Positions 50,401 to 63,319 of a stretch of 64,000 bases of DNA are shown here, piece by piece (position 1 is the first letter of the stretch; each line of letters opens with the position of its first letter). The notes under the pieces were generated by a model. That model was not told the origin of the DNA, searched no databases, and saw only the letters and a list, made by a program, of their open reading frames with translations. The position numbers and the translations under genes were made by a program. Source of the stretch: Apis mellifera (lineage: Eukaryota; Arthropoda; Insecta; Hymenoptera; Apidae); the NCBI RefSeq assembly GCF_003254395.2, contig NC_037639.1:7265501-7329500 (forward strand), written 5' to 3'.

Positions 50401-53400
50401 GCTTTGGAAATTGCCGTGGATGCTCGTTAATTTGTGATCGATTTTCACCAAACTCTAGCTCGGTTTAATTTTAACGAATTGTTGTTATTTCCTTAAGTAT
50501 TTCCTTTCCTACGTGGAAAATGATCGACTTTCTTGTGAAATAACAAAGGATGCGTTCCAATAAATTTGAACTCATAAATTGTATTATTGAAGAGTTGATA
50601 TAAAAAAAATAGAAATGATTACAATTATAAAACTTTGAGTATTGAACTTGTTTTAATAGACTAATTTAATTTATTAATATTACTAATGTTATTAAGTTAT
50701 TAATTTATTATTATTCGAAAATAAGAAACATCACATTTAAGGGATGAAACGAATGTATCCTGTTACGATTAAAATGATTCAAGTATATCAACCAGGAATT
50801 ATATCTCGAGAATCGATTTCGTCGCGGCAATTTCAAAATCCGTTCGACGGAAAGGAGGAGCGAGGAACGGCGGAGGGGTTGACAAATGTCAGGGAAACGG
50901 GCGGGGGCTCGCGAAAACGCTCATTGAAAAACGTTTTCCATCGACAGTCCGTAAATCGAATATTACGCGGGCGACGAGCGACTCGTTCTCCCTCCCTTCA
51001 GTTCGATGATCATTCTTTAATCCCAGCTATCGAGTGAAATTATTCAAATCTCGATTTCCGCTTAATTGTCGCGGAATATTTCGACTCGAAATTTTTTTCG
51101 AAATTGTCGCAAGTTCGATTCATTCGAGTCATCGTTTGCTTCCTCCCCTCCTCGATTTTCGAAAACAAACAAAATTTCTTTTCATTTATTAATCCCCTTC
51201 TTTTTCTCTATTGTTTCATCTTCGAGATGGATTATATTTACATACTTTTTCGAATTCCATTTCATCTTTCAATACAATTATAACGTTGAATATCCCATTT
51301 TCATGGAAGTAAATATTCTTTCTCATTTCGTTACCGACTCATAATATAAAAGAATAATAATTTAAGTATTCTAAAAATAAATCAAATCTTATCCAATCCT
51401 CCAATATCAATTACTTGATTTAAATTTTATAAAAAAGATTGCCTAACTCCTGGATCGATGGGAAAACAAAGTATGTTGTATTTTTGAAATCTCGACAACC
51501 CCAACTGCAAATAAAAAAAAAAAGAAGGAAACGAGAAGGAACGCTTTCTTTCGATTCCAGAAAAAGTGGAATTCTTTCCTCAAGGGTGACTCAATCTCGT
51601 CGTGACCCGATACGGCTTCATTCCCACCTTGGTGGATGCGGTTCGATATTTTCCACGATCGAACTTCCGGGTTCGGGGGCACGTGTGCGGAAAGCAGATA
51701 CGAAATTACGGGAATTTAATTAATTCAAAGTTCGCGGCCGGCCGATCTCCGCCACCCACCTAATCGCCAACCCGAGGACCGATTGCTCCCGGATTAACGC
51801 CGGCCCACTGTCTTTCGTTAATTGAAACCATGGCTCGCTTTTAATCGGCCGAGCTCTCTCTCGCGTCGATTCGAAAGAAGAAGCCGAGCAAAAGATCCTG
51901 TTAAGAAGACGGGGGCAGAAGTGGATCGTGCCGATAAGGACCGTCCTTGTCTGTACGGTTACGTTCGAGAATATTGTTCAACGATCGATCCATTGTTATC
52001 GAAATTCGTAAATTTCATTTTCGTGGTCCAATAAGATAGGATAAGATCCTCTTGCTTTGGAAAGTCTTGTATAATTTTAATACGCGATTTTTAAATAGTT
52101 TTCTTAAAAACAGTATATTAAAAGGAATGATAACACTTTTGATTATTTGCCAATATTGCGATAATAGAAGAAAGGCGTTATATTTCATCAGCACAACAAT
52201 ATTCTTCAAAACGAAGAAAATTATCCCTATTTCTTTAATCGCAATAAGGGTTAGTTTTACGTTAAATTTATTGAAAATTGTTGGTGAATTTTCCTATCAT
52301 TTTCTATTATTATTACCTATACTAAAATATAAGATCCATTTCCTATTTTTCAAAACGAAATATATTTATTACTTCCTTTTAATAATTATCTACATCTTAT
52401 ATACATGATAATCGTAATCACGATATTTAATTCCCCTTCACGAACGAAACAAACTTCTACCCCCTACAATCTTTACCCCTAATCGAAACATCTTATCACG
52501 TGAAATCGCGCGAAAATAACGTTCCTCGACGCAAATCACTCGTATCCTCTCAGCAAAAAAACAAAAAGAAAAAAAAAAGAAAAAAAGAAAGGAAATCCAC
52601 GCAACGTCTGGCAACTAAATCAAGCGTTGTCGCGTTCATTTTTTCGCGCTCGGTGCGCGTCCACCCTCCTCTCGTTGCTGCTCTTTTTCTCTCCTTTCCT
52701 TTCCTTTCCTTCCCTTTCCTTTTTTTTCTCCTTTCCCACGCGTGAAATCCATCGCTTTAAACTGTTTCCGGCGCAAATTGCGGCGAACGGAAATGAAATA
52801 GAATTTATTGTGTCTTGCTGTCGGGCAATATTTCAAGACACGAGCGGAGACGTGGCACGTGCACAGGTGTAACCGAGCGGAGAGAGAGGCATTAACGTTG
52901 GTAATGGAAATATTTAGTTCGCATTAGCACAATGGACGGATGCTTAGCCGCGTGTGTGGAAATGTAAAGTTGAGTTTAGTTTATGGATCTCTCCACGGTT
53001 ATGAAAAAGACCGTAAAACTACCACGCTTGACCGAATGGAACGCTTATGGATCGAAGGAATTATCGTCCACGATACTTGTTTAATGATCCTGTGATAAGG
53101 GGGGGACGAGAGAGAGAGAAAGAGAGGGGAGGACCGGTTACGACCGCGTTAATGTCGACCGTTAAACGAAAATTACGTATCGGTTACGAATACGGGTTGT
53201 ACGTGTCGATGCGTGTGGACGAGAGATGGAAGATTAACCGTGAATGAGAGGCTTCCGTGCATGCTTCTTGGGGACAAATTGTATTTGCTTCGTTTCATTT
53301 TATGGAGGAAAATTTTTTTCGAGGAAAGTGACTTCTTCTTTTAAAGTTTAACCTATCGAGAAAGCAATCTTTCTGATTTTGTTTAGGAAATATTTATCAC

Positions 53401-55721
53401 GAAATCTATTTAAAATCAGAAAGTAATCGCTAATTTTTAAGTTAATAATTTTCTCATAAATGTCTCTTCTATAATAAAGATCATTATTCACAAGAAATTC
53501 GTTCATTTAAAGGTATTCTAATTCTAGAATAAGTGTCTCTATAGCACCGATAATAATAAATCGTTTTATATAGAGCGTTTCTAACTTTCTGAACGCGGTC
53601 GTCAAGGTTCAATTAAAACCGTAGGAACGTTGGCGAAATTGCAGTGACGCAAGATGTTTCCAATTTGGCGTGCTTCCACATTAACCGGTCTAGAGGAGAT
53701 ACGTGATAAATATCGCGTGGTCAGGTATATTCATTAGAGGCGGGCATTAAAGCCGCGTTCTCGCTCGATATTTAATCCCATTGAGGAAAGGGAAGGCCGA
53801 ATATCGCCCCACGTGTAAATCCACTTAATGTACAACTTTTAATATTTCACCTTTGCCGCACGTTGGGGCCATTTAAGCGAGATTTACGAACTCTTCTTAC
53901 ATTCGACTGTCTTAAATAGCGGTCTCCTCGGTCGTCGTGTAATAAAGTAGGAGTACCACCTCTACCCCTCCGCCTCCACTTAGAATACTCGTACGGCAGA
54001 GGCCATCGATAAATCAAGCTGGAATTCGTATATTAAGCGAATCTTTCGAGGGTTTCGTGCGTCGTACAACAACTACTCGGGGTCCTGGGCAATTAGATCG
54101 TCCCGCTTATTAGAAATGCAAAAACTGGTTGTTGGCGTGAAAGAAAAGAGGATTGCAAAATTTTCGTGTTAACCCCGTTCCGTTCCGCGGCTTGACGTTC
54201 CGTTACGTAAAGGAATTTCATCAGAATTTTTCAAACTTCACTTTCAACTTTCGCGCATTTCTCGATTCCATCGCGCTTGTGGACTGAATCGATGATGGGC
54301 GGGGAGGGTTTCAATAACACGAAGTTAAGGAAAAGTTGATCCAGAACGTTTGATTATTGATTTGAATGATAAACGAGGGTTAATATTTTAACGAATTGTT
54401 CATCGAGTTTCGTTAAATCGAACGTTCTCCATCAAATTTCTCTCTCTCTCTTTTTTTTTAATCGATTCCAATTTTATTTTATTATTTTTTTAAATTATTA
54501 TTTAATCCCCCCTTTATTATTTACGATAAATTATCCTCTAATCTCGCCATAAATACAAGGGAGGGCATCAACTGTCGGACACGCTACACTTTGCAAACGT
54601 TAATTAGACCCTCGCACAATGTAAAATACTCGTTAAACGGGATATACTATACTATACGTGTTCTAGTTCGTTTAAACGGCTAAATCGCGAAGCGCATTAG
54701 GGGTCACAATATAATCCTAGAGTTACAAAGAAGCAAAGAAAGGGGCAATTACGTTGCTGACAGGTGTACCTTGTTTGTCGCCGTCTCCCGGAAGTGACGA
54801 GTGACGTCCAGAATAACCTCGCAGGACGTTTAAAGGCCCCGGGACGCGCCTCATAGCCAGAAACCTTATCGCGATTCGGACGGCACGACGTGACGATTGG
54901 TCCAGAGCCAAGAAACGAACGAACGACCTCTCTTAGGTGTCTCGATGTATATCCAGACGAAAATTTGATGGTCTGGACACGTTAGAAATTTTCTGACCGC
55001 TCTCCTTTTGATCTTGTTTTCAAGAACGTATGCTTTATTTTCGGTATTCGTGCCTCGTGTGCCGAATTTCGATCACGACCTTTCTTGCTTCCCTACACCT
55101 TTCTTGCTTCTTTATTTAATGCGATTTGCTCGCGTCGTATCGAACGTTTTTCTTCCCCCCCTCCCCCGTTTTTCTTGGACAGGGATGCTGTACAATCGTA
55201 TTATTCGGCGATTCGTAACTGGTAAATTGGATTTTCCACTCTTCATATTACCCTGTATCTGGAACGTATCTAGCAACGATGGAAGATAAACAATTCCTTT
55301 AATAGGCAAGAAAAACTCGACGAGCTGCATCTCTCTGTTACGAAAGTTATTATTTTTATCGTACCTTGAAGTTTTGCGAAGATCCCAAGAGAAGAATTCG
55401 ATACAGACGTATTATATTTTTCAAGTTTTTTTGCAGCAATTTTGCGACGTTGGGACGTTTCTCTTATCGAGTTTCGATTTATATGAAATTATCATAAATT
55501 TGTAATCCTCGTTTTTTATTGACAAAATTTCATTCTTCGATCCCGTCCACCCGCAATGTCAAAAAATTAAACGAAATCATTTAAAAACGTTACTCCATCA
55601 TGGACGGCAAATAAAATACAATTCGGAATCGTGACACCTCATTTCGGTGGCCGTTCGATGTAATCGATAAAAGCTTCATCAATTTTCTTCGGTATACACG
55701 GTTGATCCACGTTGATTCAAC

Positions 55722-55722
<1 letters not shown>

Positions 55723-55755
<33 letters not shown>
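55723..55755. repeat. (TA)n microsatellite
   Basis: About 16 uninterrupted TA dinucleotides, comparable to the run at 38225. Confidence 0.95.
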
Positions 55756-55758
<3 letters not shown>

Positions 55759-57527
55759 CTTGGAGAAATCAGGTCGACAATCCCTTATTTCTTGCCACGG
55801 ACCGGTTTCTGATTATAATTCCCCTCGGATCCTTCGAGACCGAAATGATCGAGCCGCGCACCTGCGCCACTGTTTCCTTCAAACAATCAAGAATTAAAGG
55901 AGGCGATATTAAAGCTGGCCGAGAAATTCCACTCCCCGAACTTGTCCAAATGTTCGAATTAATCAAGATGCTCGCCCCTTACTCTCCTTCCATTATCCAA
56001 TCGAAATTTCTCTCTTCGAATCGTTGTTGGAAACAGCAATTGGTCGCCGATTAATAACGATTAAGGAGTCGTTACTTTATTTGTCAAAGGTAGAATTATT
56101 ATTTGTTAGCGGCCAATTTTGTGAGATATATAAAACATCAATTAATAATAAAAATTAATTTTATACGTTTATCAAATTTTACCATTCCTTTCAAGAGTTT
56201 ATTACGAATCGTGAACGATGATTATTAATGATTGTATATATCGAAGCAAAGATTTACTATACTCCGTTCCTCATACCATTTAAAAAGTTAAAATTAGATC
56301 TTCACCTTTCTGACTCACTTTAAAATATACTTTCAAAAATTGCAATTCGATCTCAGGTAATTATACCCATCCCTGAAAAATAAAAAAGAAAAAAACGATC
56401 ACAATCATTAACCATTCTAAAAATCTTCCCTCCCCTATCGATTCCCTCCCCCCATCATATTCACAAATATTCACACCGACCCAATCGACAACAATCGAAA
56501 ACTTCCCCTCCGCCTATTCCCTCCTCCTCTCCGCCCGGAATACAAATGTCTTGGGGCTGTCGTTGATGGCAATAGTCGGCGGCCGATTAATAACGAGCGA
56601 GGATTCGCCGCTCGTTTGCCGTTGGAACGATGGAAATAAAGAGGTCGGCGTTTGGAAAAGGGGATGGAAAAGCCGGGAATGGGGTTGAAGTGGGGGCGTC
56701 GAGCGTTGTACGCGACAGGGGTCGAAGCGATTAAGGAGGGGAGGGGAGAGGAAGGAGACAAGGGGAGGAATCAGCTCGGCGGCGGCCCCTTGGGGATGAT
56801 GATCGGGTCGCGATTCCGGTCACGCGCGTTCGCGGGATTAGATTCTGTTTCCGCGGGATGGCCGGCCATGCGGTCGAGTTTACACCGTGCGATTACTTTG
56901 CCACGCGATCCCGAATTCCGGAGGAAGGGGACAGGGGAGGGGAAGAAAGAGAGAGAGAGAAGCAACTTCCGGATCCTTATTGAAATCGATCGGAGCGAGT
57001 GGAAGGGATCGACGTTTGACGTTTGGAATTTTCAAATGATGGCTAGTGTTAGGATAGAATTTTAAATGGACAAGTTTGTCGTCGATTTGGTTGTGAGAGA
57101 AACGAAGAACTCGTGGACTCGTGATATCTAAAAGAAAGGAAAAGAAAAAGTGAGACGTAATTATTGAATGAGTTCGAGTTGAGGAAGGAAGAAAGTTTTG
57201 AATCTTTTGAAAGATTGTATATATAATATAAAGAACATATAGGACGCGTGTATCGTTACATTTGAATAATGAGATACTTGTTACGAGGAAGCGGCGAAAA
57301 ATATGCTAAACAGAAGATTTAAGGATTATGTACATTAAATAACTCGCTTTACCATCCGTTTAATAAGCACAACGGGCACGTTTACCGAAAAAAGTAGCGC
57401 CCGTGAAATTACTATAGCGCCATTTAGTTCGTTATTTCAGCTCGTCAAGCGCAGAAAAATCTCTTAACCTTTAAAAAGTTCTTGTTTTACGAGTAAACAT
57501 AAAAGCTGGAATTCCATTTTAATTTCA

Positions 57528-57546
57528 TCCTCCTCCTCCTCCTCCC
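57528..57546. repeat. (TCC)n microsatellite
   Basis: About six TCC trinucleotides, followed by a CCGCCGCCC stretch. Confidence 0.85.
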
Positions 57547-59422
57547 TTGCCGCCGCCCTCCTCTCTTCCGGGTAAATATAATTTTTGACGTCGTTAAATA
57601 TCCTTTTTCACCCCTCTTTCGCCGGATTAGTCGGCCTATTCGTCCGACTAGCACTCTACAATTTCTTCTCGCGAGATATTCGTGATTTTTCGATTTCTCT
57701 CTCTTTTTTTTTTTTAATTAAACGATCATTCATCGCTCGAATTCGTCAAACGAAATCATCGAGGGGAGAAGAACGTTTGGAAGAAGATTCTCTGAAATGT
57801 TTGCTCTTCATTGATGGAGAACACGGTTTAAAGAAAGAAAGAGAAAGAAAGGATAAAGGAATGGACAAGTCTCATTCTAGAGAGTTGGCGTAGTTCGACG
57901 TGTACCGGGGAAATTTATCATTAAAAAACGAGAATCCTCCCGAACAACTATCTTAATTCTCGGCTAACTGCTTCCTGTGTTTCCGCGGCTTTCTTGCATC
58001 AGATGTGCTTAAACTTCGCCACATCCTTCACTAAGGTATTCGCCAAAGTACTGAAACGTGCCAACGCCAACTTCGCGTAATGGAAGTTCTCTAATACTAC
58101 GCAACCTTTTTCCATTAGCACGTCCGTGAAATACTTTATATGCTTTCATTCATCCACGAATTTGTCCACCGCACGTATTTATTCCCGCTCGATATTCTTC
58201 TCTAGAATTTTCGAGAATTAGGATGAAAGAATCGCCAGGTTTTCCAAATTCCTATTCGATACTTACAATTTGAATATAAATGGCCCTCTTCAGCAAAATT
58301 CATCCTCGATGAAATTTCAAGAGCAATAATTATCGAATTATAGAACCTGCAAAATGCACAAATTGAAACGAACCCAAATTGAGAATACCATCCCTGTGTC
58401 ATAGAATCAAACAGCTACGATAAAATAACATTATCTTAAATTAAATGGCAAAACTTACTTTTAACTCTCTTCCCTTCCAATAATTTATAATTTTAATTAA
58501 TTTTCGCAATGTAAATCGAAAACAAAAACGTTCACGTCAATAAAACTCATCACTGATCGTCCGTAACAACGATTCATCCGACGATGGATAAAAATTTACG
58601 ACTTAAAAGTTTACCAAGGACGGCCACGGGAGGGGGAAAGGGGAAGTAATCTTGCTCCCGATTTAATAGGTTCTGTAAACTAGATAAATTGGGGCGAGCA
58701 CGGATGCAAAGGGACGTCCCTAAATTTGTGAGCGAGGAACCAGCCCGGCTCCGCTTGTTTCCGTCGCGCGGCGCAAACTTACGACCCGGCCCCGTTGGAA
58801 CTTATTAAATTTCATAGAAGTTTTATTCTCGCTCCAAGAGAATACGCCGATCCACCCGTCGAGATAGGGGGCGCGATCTATGCGACGAGTTTTTAAGTGG
58901 CCGCCGAGATTAAAACGTCCTTACGAGTGCGAGCGAGCTTCCGCTCGCTAGATTCAGCTCGGTCGCTTCGGTGGAACCGCGATTAAACTGTGCAAAGGAA
59001 ATTACGGGCCCTCCCCCTCCCCCTCTCATTGTTTTATTCCCTCATGGTGAACCCTGGATGGATCACGCGAGAGTGGATATCGATTCGTGCGCGATTTTAT
59101 TATATCCAGACGAAAGGAAGGAAGGGAAGGGGAGAGAGGAATTTCTTTTGTTATTTGTTACTTTGATAGCACAATTATTTATCCTTTTTTTTGATAAATC
59201 TTTCGATCCGTGGGCATTAAGTGTTCCTTGTATCTGAGTATTTCGAATGAAGGAAAAAATATTTTGAAAATAGAAGAGTCTTGATGAATAATGAAATAAT
59301 TCTTTTGATATATGGTGTTATTGGAAAATTTTAAATGATTGAAAAATGAGTTATGAAATATGTGAAACTTGATAATTTAATTTTGACGTAATATAAAAGA
59401 AAATGATAATTTCACGATATTT

Positions 59423-59470
59423 TATGATCTGTAGTATATAATTCTCTATTTCTTTCTGTTCCAGGTAAGC
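59423..59470 (+). promoter_or_regulatory. Recursive-splicing ratchet point 2 (zero-length 3'ss/5'ss)
   Basis: The tract TTCTCTATTTCTTTCTGTTC (59442-59461) ends in CAG, with the AG at 59463-59464, and is fused to GTAAGC from 59465. It has the same architecture and orientation as ratchet point 1, about 36.5 kb further on. A weaker branch-point candidate, TATGATC, lies about 38 nt before the junction. The composite acceptor-donor is seen directly; functional use is inferred from the known consensus. Confidence 0.78.
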
Positions 59471-59507
59471 AACGAAACGCATTTGGAACGAGTCTCACGT
59501 ATTGCAC
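59465..59507 (+). other. Candidate RS-exon downstream of ratchet point 2
   Basis: A donor-like GCAC|GTATGT starts at 59508, giving a possible 43-nt exon after the acceptor. An overlapping alternative, TAT|GTAAAT, is at 59512. Both are weaker than the GTGAGT downstream of ratchet point 1. One frame is open over the 43 nt, so coding use cannot be excluded on stops alone, but no conserved peptide is recognisable. Confidence 0.4.
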
Positions 59508-60307
59508 GTATGTAAATTCTAGAAATAATTATTTAATGCGAAAAAGGAAAAGAGGGAAAACGGTACAAATATTTATCAAACTCGTTCATCGTTGAATATT
59601 CAGGAAGCACGTTGTTGCATACCAGATTAATCTTCATCACAATTCCCAGGACTTTATTATTATTACGAAATATAGCACGAGTATTATAAAGACATAATCA
59701 AGATTGATGAACTCTCTCGGTCGAGTCGAACTGGTTTTAACTATAATTCTTCATGGTAATTAAATTCAATTACACCCAACAGAAATTCTTTCCCACAATA
59801 TCACATCAAACATCCACATTACGATCAATTTTCTTAATTATCCATCTACCATAGAAAAGTTCCAGTTAAAAAAAAAAAAAAATTCTACTCGAAAAAGAAT
59901 CTAAAATCAATCGAAATAATAATACATCTCGAAAATTCCTATTTTTTCCTATTCGCTTTATCTATCGAAAAATCCAAATCCAAAAAAATTCCAATTCAAT
60001 AAAATCAACATAACAAGCATAGACAGAATATCTATAAAACGAAATCTAATCACAAGTTTGAACTATTTTTCGTAATAATAATTTTTTTCCATCGTTCCAA
60101 AAATTCCAAAATTCTTCCACCAGGATACGAAAGTAAAACTATTCTCCCGCGATTGACTTAGCAGATTTCTCAATAAAACGAGCATCAAGGGATTCTGGGC
60201 GAATCTCGGATGCCTGTTTAGCTCGCCTGTAAGCGTCGCGAAATAAAATTAAACCGAACAGAGTGACAAAGTGAGAGCGAGGACGACGCGAAATGGCTAG
60301 GATCCCG

Positions 60308-60322
60308 AGAGAGAGAGAGAGA
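60308..60322. repeat. (GA)n microsatellite
   Basis: About seven GA dinucleotides. Confidence 0.85.
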
Positions 60323-60577
60323 GGAAGGGAATGCACTGAAAGTGGCGCATCATGAACGTGGAGAGGAGGGGGGTATCCTAAGACGGCATCTAAGTGTCTA
60401 TAAACATCGCGGCGGTACGAGGCATGACGCGAAATAATTAATTCGCCAACGACCCGGCTCTTCCGTGGAAGTTTGCCGTCGTCGACGAGAAACTAGTCCC
60501 TGAATCGTCTACTAATGCTCGCAGCCTCGCGAGCGGCTAATTAGGTATTATAATGCCGTTGAATCCGTATTGAGTCG

Positions 60578-60612
60578 AGGCGGGGCGGGGCGAGAGGCGA
60601 GAGGCGAGAAAC
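60578..60612. repeat. GGCGGG / GAGAGGC short repeats
   Basis: GGCGGGGCGGGGCGAGAGGC is followed by two more GAGAGGC-type units. It is a small GC-rich minisatellite. Confidence 0.7.
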
Positions 60613-61699
60613 GGAGGAAACCGTCTGAAACCTTGGGTTCGAAATCGTCTACCAATGATCCCGTGTCGGAAATAATTAGGGGTGAGACTTTAATCGACGC
60701 GAACGCTTCGAATCTTGCTTCGAAATCGAATTGTGCCTCGACTCGTGCCTCGATTTTCGGATCGATATACGAATCTCGACGCGATTGCGAAGCTTGGAAT
60801 GAGATGGGATGGTTGAAGAGGATGATTCGTTATACGCGTATATTATTTGGATATATTCTTTGTGATCGAGACACTTCGCGAAATAACGATTAATAATATG
60901 GCGGGAAGAAAGAATTGGGGTGAAAGAAGAGAGGGTATATATGTGTATATTTGTATGTGTGGTTTGGAATTTTTCCATCGGCAAGCCTTCTCTCTCGTTA
61001 CGTCCATTTATTCGATCATGCCTGGGTGGAAGTGGGCGTGGAATTGCGTCGAATGGAATATTGATAGAAGTTGAAGAAATAAAATAATGGAAAATAGTGG
61101 AGATGTTAAATTACGATAATAATAATAAACGTCTTAAAGGGGGAGACAAGGGGGATCGATTCTCTTTGCGTTCAATTCTTATGTACATTGATATTTATAG
61201 TCTGGAAGAGAAAGATATTTTTAATTGTACCGTCATAGAGGAGAAGTTAATCAGCATATCCAATTATCCATTACACTCGCGCGACCTCGTAGCAAACGTA
61301 GTTCGTTTCAAAGAAGATTAACGAACGGAAAAAAAAAAAAAGAAAGAAAAAGAAGAAAAAGAGGAAAAAGTTATACCCTCGTTAAGATCTCGCGTCTTCT
61401 TTCAAAGTCACTGTCCCCCGCCCACCGTTCTATACACGATCAACGTAATTTCGTCTTAATAAATCCCACTCAATTTCAGCCGGAGACAGCCGGCTGGAGA
61501 AAAATTTTTCGACAAATCATCCGGCCGGCCGTCCGTCTCTGGATACAGGATGGAGGAGGACGGGAGTAATTTCCTCGAGTTCGGGTTTATTTCGTCATGT
61601 AAGGAGGAGGATCCGAGCCGAGGTAACGTTCCAAGGGTTATATAGAGAAGGTCAGACTTCTTGCGGATAGGCTCGAGACGGAGGGTGAATTTTCGAGCG

Positions 61700-61725
61700 G
61701 AGAGAGAGAGAGAGAGAGAGAGAGG
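61700..61725. repeat. (GA)n microsatellite
   Basis: About twelve GA dinucleotides. Confidence 0.9.
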
Positions 61726-63274
61726 GTTTAAATGCATTCGAAACGACTGTCAGACGCTAGCTCGAAGGAAAGATAGATTGATGAGAACCGCATTCGCGTG
61801 CCGAACTTAAACTCCCTCATTCGTTTCCGCCTCGCCTCTGTTAACGCGGAACTGGCCCCGGTCAGAATTAAACTTCCTCCACCGGAACCCCACTTGCACG
61901 GAGAAAGTCTCCGTCATTCCGTTATTATATGATCCGTTTTCCATCCTCATCGATTTTTTCCACCATATATAATTCTTCGTGGTGAATTTGAATGTTAAAA
62001 AATAGAAAAAATGGAAATATTTAAAATGATCGATTCCTTTTTCTTAATATTATCGTTTACAAATAGAATCTTGAGAAGATTTAACACGTGGAAAAAAATT
62101 TCTTAACTTTCATTCTCTCGTTGGTTCGATCGAAGATAAAATAAAACATTCGAGACCGAGAAACAACTTCTTGAAAATTTCTTCTCGAGAGGATTCGGCC
62201 TCTAAAATTTTTTTTTTTTTTCCCCTCCTCGACAGAGCATAAAAATCCCTCGTGCTTCCCCGAAGAATTCTCCCTCCCTGCAATCCCGTTAACCCTCCTT
62301 TGTCGTCGTACCACGTCGAGCTCGTTCGCGCCGGTTAAAGGGTAACGACTCGCGTTGCAGCGGAATCGAGTCGAAAAAAATCGATCGTGAAACGTATAGC
62401 AGGGAAACACATCTCGATTGATCGAGATCGGGACAGGGGAAGGATATACTACGCGCTACGCCTGTATCGAGCAAGTTTCTTCAGTGGGACGAAAAATTAA
62501 ATCGGCCGATTTGCCCTCCCTATCCTTTCCTTTCCTCCTCGGGAAACGGATTTTCGCCGGTTAAAAGAGAAATAACGATGCACCGTTGGATGGATATCGT
62601 TTCGCGAAAGAAAGACGGGGAGACTCGAATCGAGACGAAAGAGAAGGGATAAAAGGTGTGCACATATACCGATATATATATAGAAAGAGAGGTAGTCGAT
62701 TCGTTTCTTTTCCTCCAACAGCGCGCTAGAGGATGGTGGGGTACGGGTAGATTTATAAGAAGGAGCCCTGGTTGAAATCTCATGCAAATCAATGCAGAGT
62801 AGAGGAGGCGCGGAGGGTGGAAAGTGGCGGGGATAGAAGGTGGAACGTGTTGTCGATCGTTCTGTGCAGATACACGGTAGATACACCGCGACCTGGAGAG
62901 AATGAAGCACCGAGAGGGCCCCCGTCGGTGTGTGACTGTATTATATATCCCCTATCGCTGCTTTATGCAGCCATAAATAGCGTTTATACGCCCGGTAAAG
63001 TATTCCCGAAGCACCGCCGGGCCTGGCTTCCCGCCTATCCGCTATCTATTCTATTATGCCCCGACATAGTACACCTACCTACACCTACCCCAATACCGGG
63101 AACACCCTACCACCATGGCTCTCCATCTCCACCTCATTCTTTTATTCCCATCCCCCTTTTGCTTTGCCGCCACCCCCATCCACGAATTCCATCCTTCACC
63201 CGGCGATAAAGTTCCACTCGATATCTGTTCCACTCGTTCCATGATCCGTGCATCGCCGGCGTAGATTCTTCTCT

Positions 63275-63319
63275 TCTTTTTTTCTTTCTTTCTTTCTTTT
63301 CTTCTTTTTTTTTCTTTTT
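63275..63319. repeat. (TTTC)n / T-rich tract
   Basis: TTTC tetranucleotides between T runs, with no AG immediately downstream that would make an acceptor. Confidence 0.85.

Larger units (their letters stand above)
43681..59422. other. Non-coding spacer
   Basis: Long, mainly AT-rich stretch with GC-richer patches near 47300-48000, 54750-54900 and 56480-57000. Microsatellites and a G-run motif are listed separately. No frame (the best are 44315-44680, 47293-47661, 52052-52408 and 56652-57065) shows a recognisable domain, and no RNA gene was seen. Confidence 0.6.

Noticed and set aside
56330..56362. Ratchet-like GATCTCAG followed by GTAATT
   Set aside because: The upstream region is A-rich and not a polypyrimidine tract, so the acceptor is unconvincing.
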